Source: Phylloscopus collybita (lineage: Eukaryota; Chordata; Aves; Passeriformes; Phylloscopidae). Taken from it: a DNA stretch of 64,000 bases. Below, piece after piece: positions 1 to 10,938 of the stretch. Position 1 is the stretch's first letter, and the number at the start of each line of letters is the position of its first letter. The translations under genes and the position numbers were made by a program. Location of the stretch: contig JAJNNQ010000075.1 in assembly GCA_027886175.1 (NCBI GenBank), positions 3,451,001 through 3,515,000 of the forward strand. The letters run 5' to 3'. The notes beneath the pieces are model-generated. The model worked only from the letters and a program-made list of their open reading frames with translations. It was not told the origin of the DNA and searched no databases.

Positions 1-1187
1 TGTTTCCCACTGGGAAATCTAGGAGGTTATTACCCTGCCTCTAATTAACACATTAACATTTGCTTTGGAGGTCTTAGTTAATAACAGCAACTCATCAAGT
101 GGGTCCCCCAGCTGCTGATTTGTTTTTTTCACTCCAGATTTTTTACCTGAAATTTCCTTCCTGATCCTGTGTGGGTTTGCCAGTTTCCCTTGGAGCCTTT
201 CTTAAGAATTTCTTTGTGGGTTTCTTTGTTTAATAATTAGAAAAACCTCCACTGGCAACTTTCCATTCAGCTCCTACTCCAGTCACTGCCCAGAAATGCT
301 GATATAATGCTATATATATATATATATATATATATATGTCTTTTTTTAATCCAAAAAGAAGCAGAGATGTATAAACATTCACATTTTGGTGCCTTTAATG
401 GTATTTACTATGTACTTTCCCTTCACCAATGCCAGAGTACTATGTAGACTCCTCACATATGCAGTTGACTTCTTCATCTGAGGTTGATTTAGGTGAGTAA
501 AAAAAAATCCTCTTACAATAAAGGATGTTACTGTGCATTATGTGAAATATTTAGCATCTTGCCATTTTCTCCTTTTTTTCCCCCCAAAACCCTATTTCAT
601 CAGCACAGCTTGAAATACCCCTACAGTTCAGAGCAACCTGCTGATTCTGGTTCCTTTAATGAACATTTACCATCCTGCAGAAAAGTGGAGGATGCCTGGC
701 TGCAGCTGTGCTCCCAAACACCGGAAAGAACTCGTTCTCTTCAGAGCCATTACCCCCAGCTCTGTCACTTAATAGAAGGAAAGACAATACATGCTACACT
801 ATAATGACATTTCCTACCTTTTTGTTTATACCAGGTTTAATAAGCCCTGTAAATTAAATGAGGTAATGGCATGAACTGCTCAAATAATACCAGTAGTATT
901 AAACTGTCTTCCCTCCATATTAATAATTTCATAATAAATTATAGGGGACAGTTGTCTTTTCCACCTACCAACAAGCTCTGTGTAGACACAGCAGGCAAGA
1001 AAACATTTTTATATTTCTACACAAGTTCTCAAGAATCAGAAGAAAACAAGGGTCTTAGAAGACAAAGGAGCAAGTCACAACTTACAAAAGTTTAGCTGAG
1101 CAAAGATTTGGACTGATTAACAGGGCTCTCCCTCACTTAATTGAGAAAAATAGGGGTTATCAGACAGCCATTTGTTGCATTCTCAAC
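1..1187. other. Non-coding flank, AT-rich, no gene seen
   Basis: I see no coding exon here. The only clear structure is a TA dinucleotide run. Short open frames (for example 493-804) have no recognisable protein character and start beside a chance donor-like sequence at about 493. Most likely this is intergenic DNA upstream of the CpG-island promoter at 4.6 kb. Confidence 0.6.
311..337. repeat. (TA)n microsatellite
   Basis: An uninterrupted TA dinucleotide run of about 13 units lies in AT-rich DNA. It is a simple repeat with no sign of function and is likely to vary in length between individuals. Confidence 0.95.
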
Positions 1188-1188
1188 A

Positions 1189-1274
1189 GGAAGGAAGGAA
1201 GGAAGGAAGGAAGGAAGGAAGGAAGGAAGGAAGGAAGGAAGGAAGGAAGGAAGGAAGGAAGGAAGGAAGGAAGG
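1189..1274. repeat. (GGAA)n microsatellite
   Basis: About 21 perfect tandem GGAA units. The opposite strand reads TTCC, so frames across it give a Leu-Pro-Ser-Phe repeat that is not a real protein. Purine-only tandem GGAA is notable because GGAA is the core of ETS-family binding sites, but no binding can be inferred from sequence alone. Confidence 0.97.
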
Positions 1275-1839
1275 GACTACTGGAAGTGCCTTTCTCATAG
1301 GCAGTTAGTTTGGATGATGCCCTAAAGCTGGAGGGGGAACAATGGCAGAGATGTGTATGCAAGTGCCTTACAGTGCTGACAGAAACCCTGACTATCACCC
1401 TGCTCGTGCCTCGTGAGTTTCTGCTGAGATTCTTGGTTTGGAAAATGAAGAAACTTTTCACTGGACATCACCACAGCTCCCCTCTCCCAGCTCAGAGCTC
1501 AAATCATTGGCTTTTATGAAGCTTTCTCTACATTTGACTAAAACCTGGATTCTGTGACACGAGGGATTCCCTCACATTTGTATCAGTCAGTATGGTACTG
1601 AAGGCTTCTGCTTTGACAAACAATCTTCTGATGAAGGAAAGGAACAAGAAACCAAAAAAAGCACTGTCACCAGGACCTGAAACAGAATGTTCAGGATTTA
1701 CTACAAACCATCAATTTGATAGATTACTTTGGGCTTGCCCTCATCCCATTAGAACCAATGGGAAATCTCCCAGGGACTTCAGACAACATCCTTTTTTTTC
1801 CATATGAAAAAGTGAAACTATTAGAAGATAGAACAGAAT
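1275..1839. other. Non-coding stretch, nothing recognised
   Basis: There is no exon, repeat family or RNA gene that I can support. Short open frames on both strands look like chance. Confidence 0.5.
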
Positions 1840-2005
1840 GTAAGAATCAGATTCACAGCTCTACCACTGCTCTGGTTTTCTTCTCTCTCCTCCATAAATC
1901 ACGTAAATAACTCTTTAATAGTTTTTCCACCTGTAAATTGGAGAGAATTGGTACACCAGTGTTGTTCAGAGAATCTGCAGAGCATAAAGTTCTAAAAATA
2001 CAGGA
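1840..2005 (+). repeat. MIR-like SINE remnant
   Basis: The segment resembles the 3' half of a MIR/CORE-SINE in plus orientation. A pyrimidine-rich stretch leads into CCACCTGTAAATTGGAGAGA, close to the family's 'cctcatctgtaaaatggggat' landmark, and is followed at the right distance by a weak match to the tail (GCATAAAGTTCT). It is ancient and diverged. The call is from memory of the family consensus. Confidence 0.45.
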
Positions 2006-3150
2006 ATAATAACTGTTAGGCATTTGAAAACATGCCTAAATGAAGAACGTTAATTAAACCTTTATATGAAATCAATTGAACATACAATGCATGACAGAAA
2101 GTAGGGATTGCTGCTGTCCTGAATGCACAGGACACAGCTCTGGAGAGGAGCTGTTTGGTTTTAGGCCTGTTCATCCAGTGAATTATTTGTGTTTTTGGCA
2201 ACTCAAATACTGTTTCAGCTTTCCAGTGTGAAAAACGGGGATAACTATCCTCTTCACAAGTTTGCTCAGAGGCTACAGCACTCTGACATCTTTGGGTGAA
2301 AGCAGAGACAAAGGAGGAAATGATCAGTAATTGGGATCAAATGCTGGGAAGGGTCATTTAGTGCAATTCCCTGCTGTTGGTAACAAGTGTATCATAAAAA
2401 TTTATGAAGCTCCATTTTCCCTTTCATTTTCTCTTTCCAGTATTTATACCACCCCTCCTCTGTATATTAATCAGAACACACTCTCCTGTTTCACTCAGTC
2501 ATTTCCTTCCATTTTTACCATTCCAGTCCTCAGGAGCATTTGATTTTTCCTGTGTGTTACCATGAACATTGTCTTTATTGATGTTTCTCAACTTTCTGGC
2601 ATCAGTGATTTTAATTAGCACATTTCTACCTTTTTCTGGCAAGAGCATCAATAGTGATCCCAAGACCAATAATCATAAAATAACTGAAATAATTCTTCCC
2701 TCCTTTCTTAATTTCTGCATAGTGATCCAGTTTCAGTAGAAAGGATACAGTGTATTTGGTATCCTGTCTCCAGGATATCCAACAGCTTGCTGGTTATGTC
2801 CCAGATGGATGGGAATACTGGACTGCTGTTTAAAACAGAGTTTCTAGGAATCATTTTTATATGGTGCTCAGTGCATTTGTATCATGCTCAGACCTTGCCT
2901 AATGGATTGGCCCCTGGAGGGGCTTGGGACATTTCAGGTGGGATTCACCTAAAAAACTGCATTTAAAATCTAGGTCCCTACTTGTTCCACGCCCCCCTTG
3001 AGTTTCCTTATGGTGCCTGGTAAACTAATAAATGTAGGGAAGTTTAAGAGTGGGACTTGTCTTACCCGAAGTAAACTGCCCAGATTTTATCAGTGAAATT
3101 CACATTCCAAATACCATTGATTATATTGAGCAGTTCCCTATCAACCCTCA
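2006..3150. other. Non-coding stretch with possible second MIR scrap
   Basis: No exon is seen. Around 2226-2245 the text AAAAACGGGGATAACTATCC resembles the same MIR landmark, so a short MIR remnant is possible (about 0.3). The rest is unassigned. Confidence 0.45.
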
Positions 3151-3159
3151 TTAGATGCA

Positions 3160-3228
3160 GTCCAGGAGCTGGACTCAATGGTCCTTGTGAGTCCTATCCA
3201 ATGCAGGATATTCTATGATTCTGTGCCC
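3160..3228 (+). mobile_element. CR1 LINE 3' terminus, plus strand
   Basis: A short CR1 3' end in plus orientation: a segment equivalent to 'ggactcaatggtccttgtgagtc' leads to the terminal repeat near ATTCTATGATTCTGTG. It is strongly 5'-truncated, as is usual for avian CR1. Confidence 0.85.
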
Positions 3229-3387
3229 CTACTTCCAGTTTCCAGGCACATGGTAACTTCCAGAAGTGGAAATCTAGGATCTGCTCAAGCTCCAGCTGCC
3301 TGGAGTAGGCAGGAGAGCAAAAACTGAGTTCAGCTGCTATGAGAGATAAGGGAAAGATTAATAAAGACATTTAAAATGGCTCTTTCC

Positions 3388-3690
3388 CAGAATCACAGAA
3401 TCATTAAGGTTGGAAAAAACCTCCAAAATCATTGAGCCCAACCTTTGAGCAAACACAACCATGTCAACTAAACCACAGCACTGAGTGCCATGTCCAGTCA
3501 TTCCTTGAACACCTCCAGGGATGGTGGCTCCACCACCTCCCTGGGCAGCCTCTTCCAATGCTTGACAACCCTTCCCATGAAAAAATTCTTCCTGATGTCC
3601 AACACAAACCTCTCTTGGACCAGCTTTTGGCCATTTCCTCTTGTCCTGTCACTGGTTGCCTGGGATAAGAGACCAACTCCCACTTTTCAT
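3388..3690 (-). mobile_element. CR1 LINE fragment, minus strand
   Basis: A reverse-complement CR1 3' region. It begins (on plus) with the tail AGAATCACAGAATCATTAAG and continues through the GGTTGGAAAAAACCTCCAAA block into the conserved 'dynamics' region (CCATTTCCTCTTGTCCTGTC). It abuts, head to head, a plus-strand CR1 that begins near 3691. The many overlapping open frames here are CR1-derived and not host genes. Confidence 0.92.
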
Positions 3691-4131
3691 CTGGAATGTC
3701 CAGCTCTGGGCTCTTCAGTACAAGACCTGGAGCTCCTGGAGTGAGTTCAGCAGAGATGATGAAGGGTCTGGAACATCTCTCTTTTATAAGAAAAAGCTGA
3801 GGGAGCTGGGGCTGTTCCGCCTCGAGAAGATACGACTGAGAGGGGACCTCATCCCTGTCTGTCAGTGTCTGCAGGGAGGGCTCAGAGCAGGGCCCAGGCT
3901 CTGCTTGGTGTGCCCAGCAGTGGGACAAGAGGAACAGGCAGGAACAGATGCCCAGAAAGTTTCACCATTGCCCAGAGAGGGTGTGGAGTCTCTCACTGGA
4001 GATATTCCAGAACTGTCTGGACACAATCCTGTGCCTGTGCTCTGGGATGACCCTGCTTGAGCAGGGAGGTTGGACCAGATGACCCCACTGTGGTGCTTTC
4101 CAACCTTTCCCATTCCATGATCCTGTGATTT
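3691..4131 (+). mobile_element. CR1 LINE fragment, plus strand
   Basis: A plus-strand CR1 3' portion of about 440 bp. It runs from the 'gtccagctctgggctcttcagtacaa' equivalent through the AAAGCTGAGGGAGCTGGG block to the 3' tail TCCATGATCCTGTGATT at about 4115-4131. It carries no intact reverse transcriptase and is a dead 5'-truncated copy. Confidence 0.92.
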
Positions 4132-4227
4132 CAGACTTGTTATTAAATATACACAATGACTGATGAGCACTCAAATGCTGTGGTAATTTTTAAGTAGATT
4201 CCAAATATTTCCTTGGAAGAGATTATC

Positions 4228-4515
4228 ACAGAATCACATAACCACGGACTGGGTAAGGTTGGAAGGGACCACAGCGGGTCACAGAACACAGAATATTCTG
4301 ACTTGGAAGGAACAGAGGATCACCGAGTTCAACTTGGTGAGCCACACGAGCCCACATGAGGACCAAACCCACAACCTTGGCGTTATCAGAACCAGGCTCT
4401 GCCCGCAGTCACCTGGTCCGAGCCCCTGCTCAAGCAGGGTCATCCCAGAGCACAGGCACAGGATCTGGGATACCTCCAGGGAGGGACACTCCACAACGGG
4501 AATATCCCAGTGTTA
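4228..4515 (-). mobile_element. CR1 LINE fragment, minus strand, interrupted
   Basis: A reverse-complement CR1. The tail side (ATCACAGAATCACATAACCA, then GGTTGGAAGGGACCACAG) stops at about 4282. It resumes at about 4408 with CACCTGGTCCGAGCCCCTGC and the 'caagcagggtcatcccagagcac' block, and ends near 4515. The two halves fit one copy split by a later CR1 insertion. The element ends right at the start of the CpG island. Confidence 0.88.
4283..4407 (-). mobile_element. CR1 nested inside another CR1, with GTCAC duplication
   Basis: About 125 bp of a second CR1 3' end, with ACAGAATATTCTGACTTGGA at the tail and ACCTTGGCGTTATCAGAACC further in. It is inserted into the older copy and flanked by GTCAC at 4278-4282 and GTCAC at 4408-4412. 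That is consistent with a short target-site duplication. Confidence 0.75.
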
Positions 4516-4559
4516 GAACAAGAAAACAACTGTGCCAGCCGGTGCCACTGAGCGAGGAC

Positions 4560-5800
4560 AGGGGGTTAAACTTCGCCTCTCCCCGAGCAAATTCGCCAGA
4601 TCCCATCAGGATCTGCGCTACCTCGGGCAAGGAGAGAAGCAGGGAGGGAGGGAGGAAGAGGAGAGCCCTTGAGGCGGGCGCGGGGACGGGACGCGCCCTC
4701 CCCACCTGCCCCGCCTCGCTCCCTGAGGGGCGGCACCGTGACCCCCCCCACAGCCATGTTGGGGGGGGCAGCGGCGCATCCCATGGTGCAGCGCGCCGGG
4801 AGGGCGGGGAGAGAGGGACGGAGGGAGGGAGCGGAGGAGGAGGGAGGCGGCACTGCCCGCGCAGACCCTCCGGAGCCTTCTCCTCCTCTTCGTCCTCCTC
4901 CGCCGCGGCTTCTCCTCTCCGCCGCGGCGCCGGAGGCGGCCGTGCCCGCAGCGCGGTGAGTGCCGGCGGCGAGCGCTGCTCGGGGAGGGGGCGGGCGAAG
5001 CGGCCCCGATTTACATCACGGGGAAGGGGCGTAGGGGGGCAGCGGCGTCTCCTTCCGTGTCCCCCGCCCCAGCCCCCGGCTCGGGGAGCGGCGGCAGCTC
5101 CGCAGGGAAGGGAAGATCGTCCCTGGTGCCGCCCGTTCCTGTGTCCCCGGGGAGGGGCTGCCGCGGACACCGGGGCGCAGGAGACACCGGGCGGTGGGCT
5201 GGGGGTCTCTCCGGCAGAGCCGCTTCCCTCCCCGGGAAGGCAGGATGAGAAGGGGATGGACGAGGAGGAAGGCTGCAGGGAGAGGTCATCTGGTGCCCCG
5301 CCTGCCCTGTCCCCCACCCCGGGTGATCCGGCCGCCCCCTGCGCCCTGCCCGCCCCGCAGCCCCGGCCGGTCCCACCGGATGTGTCGGGAGGCGGCGAGG
5401 TGGAGCGGGACGGTCCGTAAAGTAAACAAAGGGAAAGGGAAGGGAAGGGAGGAGGAGGAGGTGTCCCCTCGCTGCTGGAGCCGGACTGCCTGGCTTTGCC
5501 CCTTCCCCTCCTCAGGCGAGCGCGTAAATTGGTGGCTGCCTCTTGGAGCGGGAGCGCAGGGGAAGTGGTTGAGGTTTCTTCTCTTTAGGGTTTGGGGCTT
5601 TTTTTAGGTGTGTGGGCTTTGGGGGTTTATTTTTGGTTTGTTCTGCTACTGCGCTCGCTGGGACGGTGTGATCCACAAAGAATGGGGGCAGCGCTCCGGT
5701 CCCTTAACCCGGGGACAGCCCCCGGCGTCTGCAGCGGGGAAGGGGAGCGGCGTCCCCTCAGCGCGGCTCGTGCTCGGCCCGGTGGTGCCACAGAAGTTGG
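4560..5800. promoter_or_regulatory. CpG island, candidate promoter 1
   Basis: Base composition changes abruptly from AT-rich DNA to a GC- and CpG-dense block with several GC-box-like GGGCGG/GGGGCGG sequences (for example around 4801-4810 and 4986-4995). I see no TATA box at a fixed spot. This is typical of a dispersed vertebrate CpG-island promoter. A clean GTGAGT donor at 4956 on the plus strand, and no comparable donor noticed on the minus strand, favour rightward transcription. GC content declines gradually after about 5.5 kb. The exact start site cannot be read from sequence. Confidence 0.85.
4800..4955 (+). other. Candidate first exon (5' end uncertain)
   Basis: The 3' boundary is supported by CCGCAGCGCG|GTGAGT, with the donor GT at 4956-4957. 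The 5' boundary is a guess inside the CpG island. A frame starting at ATG 4669 stays open to the donor, and on to a stop at 4957-4959 if unspliced. It encodes an Ala/Pro/Arg/Gly-rich peptide whose character is explained by GC richness, so I treat the exon as probably untranslated. Other ATGs lie in it (for example near 4756 and 4782). I do not recognise the gene. RNA evidence would set the start. Confidence 0.5.
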
Positions 5801-8800
5801 ATCACACAGAGGAGCCTTTGCACTTCTTGGGGAAATCTGATATTTTTTCGTTTTCCGCTTGTAAACCTGATTTTGGAGTACAGTGAGAATTGCAGCTGTA
5901 ACAGAGAATCGTTCTCCTCAAATCCCCGCGACTAATTGTGAAGCATATGCTGTACGTTGCCAGTTCTCACATCTATTCCCTTCCCAGACCTCCTGTGCTC
6001 TGGTGATGCTTTTTTTTGGGACAAGGGGTAGACTTTACTCTTTGATTTCCCGTTCTTTTTTTTTGTTGTTTTCTGGCTGAAGCAGTGTTGGTTGTGCTGT
6101 TTCTGTGTTCGCTGCCTCGCAGTCAGCCCTATTCAGTGCTCTGGGAGCAGGGTACCCTGCAGGCCCTGGCACTGGAGCAGTGTCAGCCTGGAGCCCAGTT
6201 TTTGGCGTTTCACTGGGATAAGAACAGTGCTGTAGTAAAGACATTAAACAAAATGTTTCACTTGAAAAGAGAAACATTTGAGAATTCATGTTGAGGTATT
6301 TAATACAAATGTTAGTGTAAGAGTGAAGTGGTATTGCAGTGTCCCTTTAAAATTCACACTCCTTTGACATTATGTTGTTTGATATATTTTCCCCCTCTCC
6401 TGGATTAATTGGAAAAGTCCCGCATTCCTCGAAGCTAATCTGCCTTTATCGTCTCTGGTTCTGTTAAACCTGGGTAAGGTCAGGAGTGCAACTGGATTTG
6501 GGCCAGAAAATATTAAATGTTACACAGTTATTTGGAACAGTTTTGTTATCTCACTGATGTTGACCACATCCAAAATTCCACCACATCTTTTCTCCACCTG
6601 GCCCTTTTTTTGCAACCCCTGAAATCAGGCTGTTACCTTGCCTCCTTTGTGGGAAAACCTTTGCCTGTATGTGTGATTTGTGGATAGGGAACACAGCCCT
6701 TGGATTTCGTAAAGCAGGGTTTGTGGCTGAGGTTCTCTGCAGAATGTGTGTGTATCTTTGAGATCAATCCATGCAGGAAATTTAATGGACCTGAAATCTG
6801 GAATCCTGTTAACAGAACCAAGAGGGAAGAGACACTGGTTGCTGGACAAATTGTCTCTCACAGGACTGCAAAAACTCTACAGGCCACTCAGCAAGAGAAA
6901 AACAGTTCTGAAATTAATTTGTCTTTGGTGCTCTTATGTCTTAAATGCAGTTTTTGTGGAACATGGCTGGGATTGGTGTTTATGTTGGTTGACCTGTTAT
7001 TTTGCAGGAAAGTTAAAATGTATACATGAAAGGAAAATGACATAGTACTTTTTTTTTTTTTTTTCAAAAGTTCTATGCTGTTTTTGGCTTCAGCCTTGGG
7101 TATTAAAGGTACTAAGCATGTGTAATGACACAGCAATCAACTAGTAGCCTATTGGAATACTTCATCCAGAAAGGAATATTTCTTAGAATAGCACTCACGT
7201 CTTGAATGTGTAATTTGCTGAAATAACTTTAAAAATTCTTTCAAGATACCAAGATACCTACTCGTGTGACTTTGCTTCAGAATGTGCTACCTGTTGTGGA
7301 AAGGGCACTATTTTTTTTTTTTTTTTTTTGGTAATATAATGGTTTACTGTATTGAGTATTAATTGATTGGGGCATCTCAGTGAACTCCACCAAGCTAATA
7401 GATATTTGGGGGAGGATGATAGGAGGGCAGAAATGCAGGAGTGTTTTCTAGAGATTAAGTAGTACAAGAGGTGGCTTTGATGGTTTAGGAGGTTGTGTTC
7501 TCTTTTTTTCATGCATCTATGAATGTGATGGGTTGGTTTTTTCTCCACTAGGAGGGTAACTAAAGAATCAATAATTCATTTCTTGCCACTTGTATAACAA
7601 AATAATATTATTTTCCCTGTTAGGCACTCCTGTGTGTAGTAGTATGGTCTTTAGTTTGATATAATATTCATAATAACAATACGGGCTTTTCCCATTCATT
7701 TTACATCTTTTAGGATTTATGGAAAAGTCCTTTTCCCTACGAAAAAGAACTTTGTCTTCTCAAAGTGTCGTTTTGAAGAATATTGGTAACAATAAACAGG
7801 TTGTAATTTTGCTGTTAAATCTCTATAAAACACACACAAGGTTTGCTTAGTCTCATGTAGTTTTATTTGTCTTAAATTGGACCTTTGTGACTTTACATTT
7901 TACGTAGATTACAGGCTAAAGTGTATTTTCACATTCTGGATAAATGTCAGTAACTGGGCAGAAGGTGCTTAAAAAGGAATTTGCACTGGAATTCATATTC
8001 CAGATCTATTTCCTGGTGTGACTGATTTAACTCCATCAGATGTGGTTTCCAGACTAAATGTGTGTTTCCTTTCGTCTCGTTAGTGTAATTCTAAAGTTTC
8101 AAGTACCACTGACAACGTGGACATATTGACTTAATTTCTTTAAAGGTTTTAATTACAGGTCAGAATTTTAAAAACGGCAACAAAGAAATTCTTACTGCAC
8201 CACTTGGAGTTCCTGTATGAAATAAGAGCAGAAATTATGGAGAAACAATCTACAAGTCGGTTTAGAATGCATTTATTTAGCACCAGAACTACAGTGATCC
8301 TTGCCTCCCTGAATGGTAACTTTTGCAGGATAGTTAGGTACTAAAAGCTGTCTTTTTTATTCTAAGTGTTTGGGGGAAAGAAAAACAAACCTACAACCTT
8401 GCTGCAGATTAATACAAGAGTAGAGTTTATAAATTGTTAGCAATTTCAAGTGAGTCTCTTGGTTTGTATATAATGCCACTTAAAAGCCTTGAAAGTTGTG
8501 TGTTCTACCAGTGTTCAATGAATGTGGTTTATTGTATGTGTCACAAAAACAGGAAGCTGAAAGAATGGGAAATTAAGGGGAAAACATGATATCCAGATAG
8601 ATACCTGGGTTTAAACAGGGGATTTTTGGTTGTAGGAGAGGAAGGACTTCTGTGGAGATGATCAAACAGATTTTTCTGAAAGCTTTTGTTCCTCATGTCC
8701 TGTTCTCCATATTTAGGCAGTGGTTGATGGCTAATAAGAAAAACTAGGAAAGAAAGGGGTAATTTAGGGGTTGAACAGTTTTAAAACCTGTGAGTTTAGG

Positions 8801-9315
8801 GTTGTAGGCTTAAATTTTTATGTTCCCTATCCCATTCCTGTGTAACTTTTGTGTTTTTTTTACCATGTAAGCTTCCTAATGTAAGAGTTTTTATTGCTTG
8901 TCTAGCGTTGTGCTCCTGATGCTGGGATACAAATCTTGTATTTGGGCAGACTTCTGAGTGTTGAGGCTTTTATTTAAAAGAACCACACAGAAATACAATC
9001 AAACAACCAAAAGCACAAAAAACGTGTGGCTTGATGTGGTTTTCTGGATTTGTATTAAAGCAGACACAAGAGAGACAGCTGTGATTACCCAGGTGTGTGG
9101 TAGCTTTCTAAGCTACTATCTCCATGTAATTTATTTCAGCAGTTCATACACCTTTTAGCACATCAGAGAGAAGGATTGTTGGAGGGAGTTGACTCGGGGA
9201 GTTGTGTGTGGAAGTTTCAGAGGTGGCAGGAGAAGCACAGAAACTGATTCCCTCTGGCTCTGACAGTGCTTGAGATGTGGAGATGCAGCTCAGTGGTGGT
9301 ATCAGTGGTTCATGG
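5801..9315. other. Probable intron, no gene seen
   Basis: AT-rich DNA with T homopolymers at about 7050-7067 and 7312-7329. The open frames are short and low in complexity. No splice-bounded exon, CR1 or LTR is evident to me. It lies downstream of the candidate donor at 4956, so it is probably first-intron sequence. Confidence 0.5.
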
Positions 9316-9688
9316 TCACTGCTAGAAAATTACCAATTAAATGCTGATGGAGCAGAGACCTTACTGCTACTGTACATCTCATGGGTTATATCACTCAAGA
9401 GTCCAGGCAGTGCTTAAGGACTGGGAAAAGAAGTGGATACCTGGTTAAAGAGGTGCATTCACAGCTGCAGAACACATCATTTAACTCCTTCTGAGCCTCT
9501 GCTAAACTAAACTTCTGGTATTGCCTTGAAAACTAGTTGTTTGCAGAAAGAAAACAGGGAAAAAGATTTAAAAAAAAAGAAAAAAAAATCATCTGCTACT
9601 TCAAATCCTTCCTACAAACTTCAGTGGAGCTATAGGAAAAATGATCTCTGCCTTCCAAAGACACTTTAGAGGCTCAGACAGTCTGCTC
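9316..9688 (+). repeat. Inverted repeat, left arm
   Basis: About 373 bp that reappears reverse-complemented at 10559-10938. Shared blocks include TCACTGCTAGAAAATTACC at the outer edge, GTGGATACCTGGTTAAAGAG in the middle and CTCAGACAGTCTGCTC at the inner edge. By eye the arms are about 90% identical, with small indels mainly in the A-rich tract around 9568-9590. I do not recognise a transposon family. No long open frame survives in this arm. Confidence 0.93.
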
Positions 9689-10558
9689 TTAGATTAGGAG
9701 GAAAATGGAAGATTCTGAAATCTGGTGTACAGGGTTTGAATGCAACTTCTGTCAAGGAAAAATCAGAATGGAAAAGGTAATTAACAAATGCTGAAAGCAG
9801 CAGGCTTTGTTAGAGAACGTCTGATTCATTAGTCTGAATTCTGGGTGGATTTAAATGTTCTTCAGCTCTGCAGCACTCCATGGCTGAACTGGCAAAACTC
9901 TCCTGGATTGGATTTCCTCTTTTGCCTATGACTTCAAGACATTTTCCTGCCCTCTGATCCTCTGCCCCTTTTTGTCATGTTCAGTGCAGAAGGGGGCATA
10001 TGAAAGAAGTTTTAAGTAGTTTTTGTTAGCTTCCCGTTGCATGGAAGCATTGCTTTTTGTTTTTCTTCTGGGAAGGCAACCTGACAAGCACTCAGCTCTG
10101 TTTAATTTTGCTGCAGAGTTCCAACTTGGTAACAGTGCAGTATAAGTCACTTTAGAGTTAATTCCTCTGATGTTCACTCTTTCCCTGCCCATGGAACTGT
10201 GAGTTAACTCATTTCAAGACTCCAGTCTAATTTCCTTCCTTTCCCCCAGAAGTGTATAAGCAAACCCTCCAACCACTGCTGTCAGTCCAGCTATGACGAA
10301 CAACAAATTTGGAAGTTTTAGCATGTGTATGTGTCAAGAGTCCTTAAATGAGGCACTTTTGCTGCCTTTGCACAGATAGAAGTGACTGAGCTGAAGCTGT
10401 TCCAGTGCTTGGGACAGTGAGAAAGGGGTCAGAGGGCTCTGCTGACTCTGAACTGCTCCTGCTTCCTGCTGCCATGCTCAGGCCTTGCTTTGTTTACCCA
10501 CACATAGAAATGTGCAATTCCTGCTTTTGTTTTATTTTGGTTCATAGGAGAAGAGAGG
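9689..10558. other. Spacer between inverted arms
   Basis: 870 bp of unrelated single-copy-looking DNA between the two arms. I see no transposase, reverse transcriptase or RNA gene. Open frames such as 9926-10192 (minus) and the one from 10405 (plus) are short, and the latter runs into the right arm. They are unconvincing as genes. Confidence 0.6.
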
Positions 10559-10938
10559 GAGCAGACTGTCTGAGCTTCGAAAGTGTCTTTGGAAGGCAGA
10601 GATCATTTTTCCTGTAGTTCCCCTGAAGTTTGTAGGAAGGATTTGAAGCAGCAGATGATATTTTTTTCTTTTTCCTTTTTTTTTAATCTTTTCTCCTGTT
10701 TTCTTGCTGCAAACAACTAGGTTTCAAGGGCAATACCTGAAGTTTAGTTTAGCAGAGGCTCAGATGGAGTTAAATGATGTGTTTTGCAGCTGTGAATGCA
10801 CCTCTTTAACCAGGTATCCACTTCTTTTCCAGTCTTTAAGCACTGTCTGGACTCTTGAGTGATATAACCCATGAGATGTACAGTAGCCAGTAAGGTCTCT
10901 GCTCCATCAGCATTTAACAGGTAATTTTCTAGCAGTGA
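10559..10938 (-). repeat. Inverted repeat, right arm
   Basis: Reverse complement of 9316-9688, with edges at GAGCAGACTGTCTGAG (inner) and CTAGCAGTGA (outer). A 66-residue minus-strand frame (10744-10944) lies mostly inside this arm. The matching frame in the left arm is broken by a stop, so I do not call a gene. Confidence 0.93.

Noticed and set aside
480..498. Donor-like TTTAG|GTGAGT with an upstream open segment
   Set aside because: The proposed acceptor (CATATGCAG) lacks a pyrimidine tract, and nothing links it to another exon.
1183..1461. Minus-strand protein with a Leu-Pro-Ser-Phe repeat
   Set aside because: The repeat is the translated GGAA microsatellite. The rest shows no family.
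3464..4060. Overlapping open frames on both strands
   Set aside because: All lie in two head-to-head CR1 fragments and are remnants of the element.
4430..5317. 295-codon minus-strand open frame
   Set aside because: Same GC-driven openness on the opposite strand. The start is in CR1, with no splice sites and no recognised domain.
4356..5420. 354-codon plus-strand open frame
   Set aside because: It starts inside CR1 sequence and continues through the CpG island. Ala/Gly/Pro/Arg-rich content is a product of GC composition, and it ignores the clear splice donor at 4956.
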